This document shows positions 1 to 5,833 of a stretch of DNA of 8,024 bases, piece after piece. The position numbers and the translations under genes were made by a program. Location of the stretch: assembly GCA_009908535.1 (NCBI GenBank), contig JAAAOD010000210.1:1-8024 (forward strand). The letters are read 5' to 3'. The notes under the pieces were generated by a model. That model was not told the DNA's origin, did not search any database, and was given only the letters and a program-made list of their open reading frames with translations. Source of the DNA: Verrucomicrobiota bacterium (GTDB taxonomy: Bacteria; Verrucomicrobiota; Verrucomicrobiia; Opitutales; Oceanipulchritudinaceae). Positions within the stretch are counted from its first letter, which is position 1. Each line of letters opens with the position of its first letter.

Positions 1-579
1 GCCGCGCAGATAGTAATCCAGTGCCCGCTCCACGCCCATCACGGGGGTGTCCTCGCGGTTCAGATAGCCGATGATGTGCGCCGCCAGTTCGCGTCCGGGA
101 TAGTACCGCTCGTAATGACGGTTTCCATACACTCCGGAGATGTCCGCCGCCTGCACGGCGCGGTACAGATCCTCGCCGATTTCCTTGATCGGGACCCAGC
201 GCACCGGGCGTTCACCGCCGTCGTCGGTCGTGCGCGTTCGCTTCCGCGTTTTCGCTTCCAGTTCCGCGAACGGCATATCGAGGATGCCGGCAAGGAGGGC
301 GAGTTTGCCGCGGTCCCCGGCCCGAAAGGCGTAGGGATCGATACCGAGACGGATGCGCGATCGCGTGCCCGCGAGGAGGTCCCCGTTGCGGTCAAGGATG
401 TCGCCGCGCCGCGCGGGAATTTCCACGAGGCGCTGCCGCACCGGTTGTACGGATTCGGCGATCGCCTCCGCCTCCACCGCCTGCAGCCAGACGAGACGGC
501 CGCCCAGCACGGAAAAGCCCGCCACCAGCAGAAGTGTGCAGACGTGAAAACGGCCTTTCCGTACACATACGCGCGACAT
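1..579 (-). CDS. ftsI: Peptidoglycan D,D-transpeptidase FtsI (PBP3-like), N-terminal 193 residues, runs off the left edge
   Basis: Class B penicillin-binding protein that cross-links septal peptidoglycan in the periplasm as part of the divisome. Seen: a short cytoplasmic tail, one membrane anchor at about residues 14-35, then the family's N-terminal pedestal signature R-G-D-I-L-D-R-N-G at 58-66. Further on are R-Y-Y-P-G-R-E-L-A at 158-166, H-I-I-G-Y at 168-172 and M-G-V-E at 181-184, all in the order expected for a PBP dimerisation domain. The penicillin-binding domain with the SxxK serine lies beyond the window edge, so activity cannot be judged. The ATG overlaps the ftsL stop by one base (TGATG), and GAGG sits about six bases upstream, which supports this start and translational coupling. 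Its place directly after ftsL is the classic dcw order, which favours FtsI over a sporulation-type PBP. Confidence 0.93.
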   Translation of the reverse strand, partial: MSRVCVRKGRFHVCTLLLVAGFSVLGGRLVWLQAVEAEAIAESVQPVRQRLVEIPARRGDILDRNGDLLAGTRSRIRLGIDPYAFRAGDRGKLALLAGILDMPFAELEAKTRKRTRTTDDGGERPVRWVPIKEIGEDLYRAVQAADISGVYGNRHYERYYPGRELAAHIIGYLNREDTPVMGVERALDYYLRG

Positions 580-1004
580 CAGTCCCTCGGGACAAACGAT
601 TCCATGACCGCGAGGTCGAAGGTGCGCCGGTAGGGCGCGCGGTCTTCTGCTTCCTTCTCCGTCCCCGCGACGAGGTCTTCCGCCGCCGGGCGCTCCGGAA
701 TCGCTTCCAGATAAACCACCTGTTCGGCCTTTGGCGGCCGCAGCGGAAGATCGAGGCGGTCCACCTGCCGGTTAAGGAATCCGGGCTGGTGGATCTCCGC
801 GATTTTCGTGTCGAGATAGCGCAGGCGGCGCTCTTCCTTCACGATGGCGGTTTCCAGTGAGCGGGTTGCCTGGGCCGTCGTTTCTATCTTCTGTCGCAAC
901 CATAGGAGACCCAGGCAACCGCTCACCGTAACCAATGCCAGCAGCATCAAGAGAGCGAAAATGTGTTGAAAGGTACGGGCGTCGTCCGTTCGTCGGGCAG
1001 TCAT
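579..1004 (-). CDS. ftsL: FtsL-like cell division protein (small bitopic coiled-coil protein)
   Basis: Probable FtsL, the small divisome protein that pairs with FtsB and FtsQ and helps activate FtsW/FtsI. Sequence conservation in this family is very low, so the call rests on architecture and position. Seen in 141 residues: a short N-terminal tail, one hydrophobic helix at about 14-36, then a charged heptad-like stretch at about 38-72 that should form a periplasmic coiled coil, and a Pro/Glu-rich tail. The tail after the coiled coil is longer than in the roughly 120-residue E. coli protein. The start codon overlaps the rsmH stop (ATGA), and a strong Shine-Dalgarno, AAGGAGG, lies four bases upstream inside rsmH. 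The stop overlaps ftsI. The position between rsmH and ftsI is diagnostic. Confidence 0.85.
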   Translation of the reverse strand: MTARRTDDARTFQHIFALLMLLALVTVSGCLGLLWLRQKIETTAQATRSLETAIVKEERRLRYLDTKIAEIHQPGFLNRQVDRLDLPLRPPKAEQVVYLEAIPERPAAEDLVAGTEKEAEDRAPYRRTFDLAVMESFVPRD

Positions 1005-1933
1005 GCGGCCTCCTTTTCCAGTATGCGTAGTTTGGCTGAGCGGGAGCGGGGATTGCGCCGGCGTTCGGCCTCGCCGGCTTCGATGGGACGGCGGGTGAGC
1101 AGGCGGGCGCGCCGCGCCCGGAGTTGTTCCGGGCGGTGGTCGCCGGCGTGTTCGGCCTTGCCGGCCATGCGGCGGAAAAACCGCTTCACGATCCGGTCCT
1201 CGAGGGAATGAAAGCTGATCGCCGCGAGGCGTCCGCCCCCGGCCAGTTTCGCGAAAGCGGCCGGAAGGGCCGTCTCGATCGCCTCCAGTTCGGCGTTCAC
1301 GGCGATGCGCACGCCCTGGAAGGTCCGTGTGGCCGGATGGATCCGTTCCTGCGGGCGCCGTCCGCCCACCGCCGTCTCGACCAGTTCGGCAAAAGAAAGG
1401 GTGCGCCGCAGCCGGCTTCCGCCCCGCGCGGCCTCAATGGCGGCCACGATCTTCCGCCAGCGCGGTTCCTCGCCGTATTCGCGGACCACGCGCACCAGCT
1501 CGCGGTGGTCGGCCGATTCGAGAAAATGCCACGCCGGACGCCCTTCGCGGGGATTCATGCGCATGTCCAACGGAGCGTCCTCGCGGAAGCTGAACCCGCG
1601 CCCGGCCTCGTCGAAGTGGAAGGAGCTGACCCCGAAATCGAAAAGAACGCCGCTGAAGTCCGCTTCCTCCAGTTGCTCCAGCCCGGCGAAATTCATGTCG
1701 TGGAACGAGAAGCGTTCCGGAAAGGCCGCCTGCAGCGCCTCCGCGCGTGGGGACGCGGCCGGATCGCGGTCGAGGGCGACGACACGGTTGGCGGGATCCC
1801 CTTCCAGCAGGGCGCGGCTGTGGCCGCCGCCGCCGAAGGTCGCGTCGAGGAAGCGTCCGGGAAAGCGCTCCGCGAAAGCCTCCAGCACTTCGTCGCACAG
1901 GACCGGTGCGTGCCCCTGCCCTTCTCCCGTCAT
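1001..1933 (-). CDS. rsmH: 16S rRNA (cytosine(1402)-N(4))-methyltransferase RsmH (MraW)
   Basis: SAM-dependent enzyme that methylates N4 of C1402 in the 16S rRNA decoding centre. Seen in 310 residues, a normal family length: H-A-P-V-L-C-D-E-V at 8-16, the SAM-binding loop D-A-T-F-G-G-G-G-H-S at 30-39, V-A-L-D-R-D at 52-57, G-F-S-F-R at 113-117, D-M-R-M at 123-126, the inserted helical domain, H-P-A-T-R-T-F-Q at 199-206, R-I-A-V-N at 209-213, and S-F-H-S-L-E-D-R-I-V-K at 240-250. The usual D-L-G-V-S-S is D-F-G-V-S-S here (99-104), a mild variant. I chose the ATG at 1933 because the conserved N-terminus begins right after it and it overlaps the stop of the upstream small gene (ATGA). The frame stays open to 2176, but the added residues are low-complexity and do not fit the family. 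Confidence 0.96.
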   Translation of the reverse strand: MTGEGQGHAPVLCDEVLEAFAERFPGRFLDATFGGGGHSRALLEGDPANRVVALDRDPAASPRAEALQAAFPERFSFHDMNFAGLEQLEEADFSGVLFDFGVSSFHFDEAGRGFSFREDAPLDMRMNPREGRPAWHFLESADHRELVRVVREYGEEPRWRKIVAAIEAARGGSRLRRTLSFAELVETAVGGRRPQERIHPATRTFQGVRIAVNAELEAIETALPAAFAKLAGGGRLAAISFHSLEDRIVKRFFRRMAGKAEHAGDHRPEQLRARRARLLTRRPIEAGEAERRRNPRSRSAKLRILEKEAA

Positions 1934-2157
1934 GGCATTTCCCGTCGTTTCCGCAGGCTCTGCCAAAGATGCGCCCAGCCGCTGCCGCTGGCCCGCACTT
2001 GGGGCGCGTGCGCCTTCTGGCGCCGGTAGAGGGCCTCGCTGACGGCGTCCCGTTCCTCGGGCCGCAGGCGCGGATGTTCGCGCGTCGTCCACGCGCTGAG
2101 GTGCCGCGGCTCCCCCGATTGGATCACGCCGCTCTCGATCAGTCGTTCCGTTTTCAT
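1930..2157 (-). CDS. Small basic protein of unknown function between mraZ and rsmH
   Basis: A 75-residue protein that I do not recognise. It is hydrophilic and very rich in Arg, Lys, Glu and His, with no membrane helix or signal peptide, and it has a tryptophan-containing C-terminal segment (W-A-H-L-W-Q-S-L-R-K at 61-70). Several features argue that it is real. It starts 18 bases after the mraZ stop. AAGGCGG precedes its ATG at a good distance. Its stop overlaps the rsmH start (ATGA), the same packing as the other genes of this operon. About four of five codons end in G or C, as in neighbouring genes. Without it there would be a gap of about 240 bases inside an otherwise gapless operon. Its position suggests a role tied to division or to translation of rsmH, but the sequence shows no function. 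It overlaps the N-terminal extension of the rsmH frame, so an annotator could have missed it. Confidence 0.72.
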   Translation of the reverse strand: MKTERLIESGVIQSGEPRHLSAWTTREHPRLRPEERDAVSEALYRRQKAHAPQVRASGSGWAHLWQSLRKRREMP

Positions 2158-2175
2158 GCCACCGCCTTGGTTCCA

Positions 2176-2622
2176 TCAGATCCCCATGTCCTCCATGGCT
2201 TCCAAAAGGTTGAAATCCTCGTCCTCTTCTTCCCGCAGGGCGGCGTTCCAGATCTGGAAATAATGGCCGAGCCCCACCAGGCCGACTTTCTTTTCGATGC
2301 CGGCGTGGGCAATGAGGGCGTCGGGAAGGAGAATGCGGCCCTGGCGGTCGCAGCCGAACTTGTGGGCGCGGCCGAAAAGTTTGCGCAGCATCTTGTTGCC
2401 GCGCACGTCGCTCTGGCGGATGGACCGGGCCTTTTCCATGATCTCCGCCTGGATTTCCGGCGGGTACACCGCGATGCAGCCCTCGGGATGCGGCCAGGCG
2501 AAATAGTAGTTCCCGTCATCCCCGGCCACCCGCCAGCTCGAGGGCACGGTCACGCGGTTCCGGGCATCCAGTTGATGCGTGAACTCGCCCACGTAGGCCA
2601 TGACCTGACCGCGCTCCATCAT
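2176..2622 (-). CDS. mraZ: Transcriptional regulator / division protein MraZ
   Basis: MraZ is a DNA-binding protein with two SpoVT-AbrB folds. It forms ring oligomers and represses the dcw operon from repeats in its own promoter. Seen: a first half with G-E-F-T-H-Q-L-D-A-R-N-R-V-T-V-P and a second with K-F-G-C-D-R-Q-G-R-I-L-L-P, the two repeated family signatures, followed by an acidic C-terminal tail (E-E-E-D-E-D). The length is 148 residues from the ATG at 2622, or 141 from the ATG at 2601. AGGGA lies ten bases before 2622, while GGAG lies twelve before 2601, so the start is uncertain. Homologues usually begin within a few residues of the G-E-[FY] motif. The gene heads the dcw cluster, as is typical. 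The same frame stays open far upstream, opposite tlyA, but that extension is antisense and does not look coding. Confidence 0.94.
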   Translation of the reverse strand: MMERGQVMAYVGEFTHQLDARNRVTVPSSWRVAGDDGNYYFAWPHPEGCIAVYPPEIQAEIMEKARSIRQSDVRGNKMLRKLFGRAHKFGCDRQGRILLPDALIAHAGIEKKVGLVGLGHYFQIWNAALREEEDEDFNLLEAMEDMGI

Positions 2623-2657
2623 TCGCCAATTGTCCCTTTCCTCACCAATTCGCCCCA
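2623..2657 (-). promoter_or_regulatory. Putative MraZ operator: four G-rich pentamers at 10-base spacing
   Basis: Read on the minus strand, the pentamers TGGGG (2657-2653), TGGTG (2647-2643), AGGGA (2637-2633) and GGCGA (2627-2623) follow one another with five-base spacers, just downstream of the predicted -10 and up to the mraZ start. Known MraZ sites in enterobacteria are direct repeats of TGGGN separated by five bases, so the spacing fits. Only the first pentamer is a perfect match and the others degrade. Part of the third pentamer could also serve as the ribosome binding site. More TGGGG copies lie further upstream (2676-2722) without the 10-base phasing. Confidence 0.4.
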
Positions 2658-2658
2658 T

Positions 2659-2687
2659 TTCATGACATTCCGTCCCCCACAGGTCAA
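2659..2687 (-). promoter_or_regulatory. Putative sigma-70-type promoter of the mraZ/dcw operon
   Basis: On the minus strand, TTGACC (2687-2682) is followed after 17 bases by CATGAA (2664-2659). The -35 matches five of six consensus bases and the -10 only three. Spacing is ideal, and transcription would start near 2652, about 30 bases before the mraZ ATG. No better pair is visible in the 150-base divergent spacer on this strand. Confidence 0.4.
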
Positions 2688-2734
2688 GCCCCATGTACCC
2701 CCGCCCCACAACAAATCCGGGGCCGCCCCGCGCG

Positions 2735-2763
2735 TTGACAGTTGGACAGCCAGGGCCCAGAAC
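2735..2763 (+). promoter_or_regulatory. Possible promoter for tlyA-nadK
   Basis: A perfect TTGACA hexamer at 2735-2740 is the only consensus -35 in the divergent spacer on the plus strand. The hexamer 17 bases downstream is CAGAAC, a poor -10. If it is used, transcription would begin within a few bases of the tlyA ATG. That would fit the lack of a Shine-Dalgarno there, but the evidence is thin. Confidence 0.28.
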
Positions 2764-2772
2764 GACCGGGCA

Positions 2773-3540
2773 ATGGCGGCCAAACGGGAACGACTGGACG
2801 AGCTGGTGGTGCGGCGGGGACTGGCCCCCAGCCGCTCGCAGGCCCGGGCCTTGATCATGGCCGGACGGGTCCGCCACGGCACCGAAGTGCTCGACAAGGC
2901 CGGGCACCGCGTCGCGGCGGACCTCGACCTCGACCTCGTACAACCGCCGCAGTACGTCTCCCGGGGCGCCGAAAAACTGGCGGGCTGGTTCGCGGCCCAT
3001 CCGTGGCCCGTCGAAGGCAAACGCTTCCTCGACCTTGGCGCGAGCACGGGCGGCTTCACCGATTACCTGCTCCAGGAGGGCGCGGGTCCGGCCGTCTGCG
3101 TCGATGTCGGCCGCGCGCAATTGCACCCGAAGCTCCTCGGCGACGAACGGGTGACCTCCCTCGAGGGAACGAACGCCCGCCACCTTCGAGCGGAGGACCT
3201 TCCTTTCCCTGACTTCCCCCTCGTCGTCATGGACCTCTCCTTCATTTCCCTGCGCCTCCTTCTGCCCGTGGCCTGGCCATTGCTGCAAGAAGGCGGCCTG
3301 CTGGTCGCCCTCGTCAAACCGCAGTTCGAGGCCGGGAAGGAAGTGGCGGACCGCTGCCGGGGCGTCATCCGCGACGAAGCGCTCCGGGAATCGATCCGCG
3401 ACGAGGTGCTCGCCTTCGCGGAGCGCACGCTGCCGGGCGCCCGGCTTTACGGTTGCCGCCTCTCGCCCGTCGTCGGGAGCAAGGGCAACCGCGAATACCT
3501 CGCCGGTTGGACTCGCCAGAGCCCCGGAACCGATGATTGA
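2773..3540 (+). CDS. tlyA: TlyA family rRNA 2'-O-methyltransferase (S4 plus FtsJ-like domains)
   Basis: Probable cytidine 2'-O-methyltransferase acting on rRNA; the family is often mis-named hemolysin A. Seen in 255 residues: an N-terminal S4 RNA-binding domain at about 6-65 (R-L-D-E-L-V-V-R-R-G, S-R-S-Q-A-R-A-L-I), Y-V-S-R-G-A-E-K-L at 61-69, the SAM loop D-L-G-A-S-T-G-G-F-T at 87-96, D-L-S-F-I-S-L at 154-160, V-K-P-Q-F-E at 181-186, and S-K-G-N-R-E at 236-241. K68, D154, K182 and E241 line up with the K-D-K-E tetrad described for TlyA/FtsJ enzymes. The frame is open from 1747, but residues upstream of 2773 are antisense to mraZ and rsmH. The ATG at 2773 begins the S4 domain directly. No Shine-Dalgarno precedes it. 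The stop lies 14 bases before nadK, so the two probably form an operon. Confidence 0.94.
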   Translation: MAAKRERLDELVVRRGLAPSRSQARALIMAGRVRHGTEVLDKAGHRVAADLDLDLVQPPQYVSRGAEKLAGWFAAHPWPVEGKRFLDLGASTGGFTDYLLQEGAGPAVCVDVGRAQLHPKLLGDERVTSLEGTNARHLRAEDLPFPDFPLVVMDLSFISLRLLLPVAWPLLQEGGLLVALVKPQFEAGKEVADRCRGVIRDEALRESIRDEVLAFAERTLPGARLYGCRLSPVVGSKGNREYLAGWTRQSPGTDD

Positions 3541-3554
3541 ATCTCCTTCTCCTT

Positions 3555-4397
3555 ATGCGCCGCGTAACCTTCGTCCTCAATCGCCACAAGCCGGAAGCGG
3601 AATCCCTGACCCGGGAACTGCGGGAACTCGCCGCGGCGGAAGGCGCCGAATGCGACCTTCACGACACCTATCCTCTTCCCGCGGAGGCCCTGCGCAAGAG
3701 CGGGCTCTGCGTCGTCGTCGGCGGCGACGGAACGCTGCTCGGGGTCGTCGAAGCCGCCTCGCGGTGGAAGGTCCCCGTCCTCGGCGTGAACCTCGGCCGG
3801 CTCGGGTTCATGGCCAGCTTTTCCCCCGAACAGGTGAAGGCCGCCCTGCCCGGGTTTCTCCACGGTGAATTCGCCTCGCGCGAGCTGGCCGTCCTCGCCG
3901 CCCGGGATGTCGACGGCAACGAGGTCCACGCCCTCAACGATGTCGTCATCAAGGCCCGTTCCTCGCGGCTCGTCCGGCTGGAGGTGCATTGCGAGGACGA
4001 GCACATGAACACCTACCACGCCGACGGGGTCATCTTTTCCACCCCCACGGGCTCGACGGCCTACAACCTTTCCGCCGGCGGCCCCATCGTCCATCCCGCC
4101 GCCCGCGTCCTCGCCGTCACCCCCATCAATCCGCACACCCTCTCCAACCGCAGCATCGTCCTCGACGATTCCCACGAGCTGATCGTCCACCTCCTCGGCG
4201 ATCCCGCCGATGTGCAGGTCTCCGTCGACGGGCGGGAGGTCTTCGGCGCCACCCCCGCCTTCCCCGTGCGCCTGTCCGTGGCCGGCGACCGCCGCTTCCA
4301 CCTCGTCCAGCCCGAGGGCTATTCCCACTACTACGTCCTCCGCAACAAGTTGCGCTGGACCGGTGACGCCGTCTTCCGCGGCCGCGAGGGGGAGTGA
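3555..4397 (+). CDS. nadK: NAD kinase (ATP- or polyphosphate-dependent)
   Basis: Cytoplasmic enzyme that phosphorylates NAD to NADP. Seen in 280 residues: the diphosphate loop G-G-D-G-T at 56-60, N-L-G-R-L-G-F-M at 79-86, the N-D motif at 128-129 (N-E in E. coli), T-P-T-G-S-T-A-Y at 163-170 and L-S-A-G-G-P-I-V at 172-179, then the C-terminal beta domain. Length and motif order are normal. I chose the ATG at 3555 because the conserved first strand R-R-V-T-F-V-L-N starts there. An in-frame TTG at 3537 overlaps the tlyA stop and would add six residues. Neither start has a Shine-Dalgarno; the stretch between them is pyrimidine-rich, so translation may depend on coupling to tlyA. Confidence 0.96.
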   Translation: MRRVTFVLNRHKPEAESLTRELRELAAAEGAECDLHDTYPLPAEALRKSGLCVVVGGDGTLLGVVEAASRWKVPVLGVNLGRLGFMASFSPEQVKAALPGFLHGEFASRELAVLAARDVDGNEVHALNDVVIKARSSRLVRLEVHCEDEHMNTYHADGVIFSTPTGSTAYNLSAGGPIVHPAARVLAVTPINPHTLSNRSIVLDDSHELIVHLLGDPADVQVSVDGREVFGATPAFPVRLSVAGDRRFHLVQPEGYSHYYVLRNKLRWTGDAVFRGREGE

Positions 4398-4399
4398 GC

Positions 4400-4434
4400 G
4401 GATCGCCCTTCGCGGTGAAGGATCCTCCCGTTTT
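4400..4434 (+). terminator. Weak intrinsic terminator-like hairpin after nadK
   Basis: CCTTC (4407-4411) pairs with GAAGG (4417-4421) over a five-base loop. GGAT (4400-4403) extends the stem by pairing with ATCC (4422-4425) across a three-base bulge. Four T follow at 4431-4434 after a short spacer. The bulge and short T-run make it a modest candidate, but it sits just past the nadK stop, where transcription should end. Confidence 0.4.
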
Positions 4435-4492
4435 ACAACCTGAATACCTCAGGCAAACCCACCGGGACGGATTCCCTTATTAAACCCAAGCG

Positions 4493-4521
4493 TAATTTTT
4501 AAAAAATCCAATGGCTATAAT
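4493..4521 (+). promoter_or_regulatory. Putative promoter of the methyltransferase gene
   Basis: A perfect TATAAT lies at 4516-4521 in an AT-rich patch (about 4475-4530) that stands out in this GC-rich DNA. The hexamer 17 bases upstream, TAATTT at 4493-4498, is a poor -35. Adjacent A/T runs, with the palindrome ATTTTT/AAAAAT around 4495-4507, could act as an UP-like element. Transcription would start near 4528, some 30 bases before the ATG at 4560. Confidence 0.4.
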
Positions 4522-4559
4522 TTTGAAAATCTGGCTGGGGAATCTCATCAACTCCACAC

Positions 4560-5462
4560 ATGCACCTGAACGACCTGGTCCTCTTCCACCCTCCCTACAC
4601 GGCGCCCAACCTCCCAAAGATAGCTGAACTGGTCACGGAGGATCTGCGGAAACGGTACTACGATTTTATCTGGGAACCCAGCAACCGGGCTACCTTTGCC
4701 CGCGAGGATATCGACAGGCGCATAACGCTTGATCCCCTGCCGATCCCAGACGAGAGCGCCCGCGATCGCTATTTTGCCGGAAGAGATGTCGAATACTGGG
4801 TTTCCGGCCTCACCGACGCTCTCATGGCGACCGAATGGGTAAAGGTTCACAAGGGGGACCCTCCGATCGAGCGATACCTCGACTTCGGATGCTCCTCCGG
4901 TCGTGTCGTCCGCCACTTTCTTTGCCAGGACTTCGCCCGCCTCTGCCATGGTACAGACCTGAACACAGGGACAATTCAGTGGGCGCAGAAGAATATTCCT
5001 GCAGGTATTTTTTTAAACAACACCATCGTCCCCCACCTGCCGTTTCCCGACGCTTATTTCGACCTGATCACCGCCTATTCTGTCTTTACCCACATCGACT
5101 TACTTGAGGAAGCATGGCTGCTGGAACTGCGAAGGGTCCTCCGGCCCGGGGGAACGATCGCCCTGTCCAATCACAGTGAGGGGGTGTGGTCGTCCATTGA
5201 CGCGGACCACTTCATGTATGAGGACCTGAAAAACAGTCAATGCACCGAGAATATCGAGATTACGCCGGAGGTCTTTTCCTCCGAAATGCCCCACCCTCGC
5301 TTTGGTTTTGTCAGAAAGGACGGCGTGGCGAACGAGGTGAACATGTTCCGCAGCCGAAACCACATTCGAGAGGCGTGGGGGCGTATCTTCGCGGTCGAGG
5401 ACATTATCGAGCGCGGCCACCTCTTCCACGACCTCATCTTCATGAGCCATCCGGAGCATTGA
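4560..5462 (+). CDS. Class I SAM-dependent methyltransferase of unknown substrate
   Basis: A 300-residue protein with a Rossmann-type methyltransferase core in its middle and C-terminal two thirds. Seen: motif I Y-L-D-F-G-C-S-S-G-R at 106-114 (nucleotide-binding glycine loop), the acidic residue of motif II at D133, F-D-L-I-T-A-Y-S-V-F-T-H at 167-178, and R-R-V-L-R-P-G-G at 191-198. This is the pattern of the Methyltransf_11/25 families. The N-terminal 100 residues precede the core and may recognise substrate. There is no signal peptide or membrane helix. The substrate cannot be read from sequence. Nearby GtrA and GT2 genes suggest a sugar or surface-glycan intermediate, but that is inference and a 371-base gap separates them. 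GGGGAA lies 17 bases before the ATG, too far for a good ribosome site. No better start is seen nearby. Confidence 0.85.
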   Translation: MHLNDLVLFHPPYTAPNLPKIAELVTEDLRKRYYDFIWEPSNRATFAREDIDRRITLDPLPIPDESARDRYFAGRDVEYWVSGLTDALMATEWVKVHKGDPPIERYLDFGCSSGRVVRHFLCQDFARLCHGTDLNTGTIQWAQKNIPAGIFLNNTIVPHLPFPDAYFDLITAYSVFTHIDLLEEAWLLELRRVLRPGGTIALSNHSEGVWSSIDADHFMYEDLKNSQCTENIEITPEVFSSEMPHPRFGFVRKDGVANEVNMFRSRNHIREAWGRIFAVEDIIERGHLFHDLIFMSHPEH

Positions 5463-5517
5463 ACGGAGACGCTTCCGCCCCGAATGATTCCCGGATACCG
5501 CCGACCGCCTTCAAGCG

Positions 5518-5539
5518 TGGCCAAAGGGACTCCCGGCCA
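5518..5539 (+). terminator. Possible terminator hairpin downstream of the methyltransferase gene
   Basis: TGGCC (5518-5522) pairs with GGCCA (5535-5539). Inside it GGG (5526-5528) can pair with CCC (5532-5534), leaving an AAA bulge and a three-base loop. A broken T-rich stretch follows at 5546-5554. It lies 56 bases after the stop. The T-tract is interrupted, so this is only a candidate. Confidence 0.25.
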
Positions 5540-5699
5540 TCGCCCGTTTCCTTTGGGAGAGGGGCTGAGGTCACGGTCCCGGAAAGGAAAGGGGGTGACG
5601 AAGGAGGCCGGAAGCCACCGATCCAATCCCTCCCGGGGATGAGACCGTCTGCAGGCCTTCCGCTTGCGGGATTCTGTCGGAAATTGAATTTCCTGTCAC

Positions 5700-5719
5700 T
5701 AAGTGGCTAATAAGTGGCT
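5700..5719 (+). repeat. Tandem direct repeat TAAGTGGCT, 11-base period
   Basis: TAAGTGGCT occurs at 5700-5708 and again at 5711-5719, separated by AA. The 11-base period places both copies on the same helix face, as for a dimeric regulator site, but it could equally be a slippage product. It lies about 115 bases before the GtrA-family gene and just after the GGAAAT/ATTTCC inverted repeat. Confidence 0.6.
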
Positions 5720-5833
5720 GGCTTCGCGGCCAAGCCCATCGACGCCCTCTTAAATGTTAACACAGGCTTTGGCATCACCCACCCTTACAGCCAGCGTCGC
5801 CCCAATCAAAACGAAGGTTAAATTAGACCCCCT

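Larger units (their letters stand above)
5463..5833 (+). other. Gene-free stretch with hairpins and a short tandem repeat
   Basis: I find no convincing gene in these 371 bases. Open frames through it lack family motifs. They give the low-complexity Pro/Gly/Arg-rich translations typical of dispersed intergenic repeats in GC-rich bacteria, so the GC-rich half (about 5500-5660) may be such a repeat. The half nearer the GtrA gene is more AT-rich and holds a perfect inverted repeat, GGAAAT/ATTTCC (5679-5684 with 5688-5693), followed by a tandem repeat and a small hairpin at 5720-5736 (GGCTT/AAGCC). No clear promoter pair for the GtrA gene is visible. TTAAAT at 5818-5823 could be a -10 for a nearly leaderless transcript. 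Confidence 0.5.

Noticed and set aside
1124..2042. Two long plus-strand open frames opposite rsmH
   Set aside because: GC-rich shadow frames with no domain or ribosome site; rsmH on the other strand carries the full set of family motifs.
1747..2772. Long plus-strand frame in front of tlyA, open from 1747
   Set aside because: It is antisense to mraZ and rsmH, whose motifs are unmistakable. The translation is Arg/Pro/Ala-rich without domains, and the TlyA S4 domain starts cleanly at 2773.
2623..3288. Minus-strand extension of the mraZ frame, antisense to tlyA
   Set aside because: MraZ proteins start near the G-E-F-T motif. The extension lies opposite a well-supported tlyA gene and across its own predicted promoter.
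3447..4328. 293-codon minus-strand frame opposite nadK
   Set aside because: Gly/Asp/Val-rich mirror of a GC-rich gene; NAD kinase motifs on the plus strand are complete.
5240..5710. Plus-strand open frame running from within the methyltransferase gene into the spacer
   Set aside because: The first half overlaps the methyltransferase in another frame, and the rest is low-complexity translation of likely intergenic repeat. No start signal or family motif.
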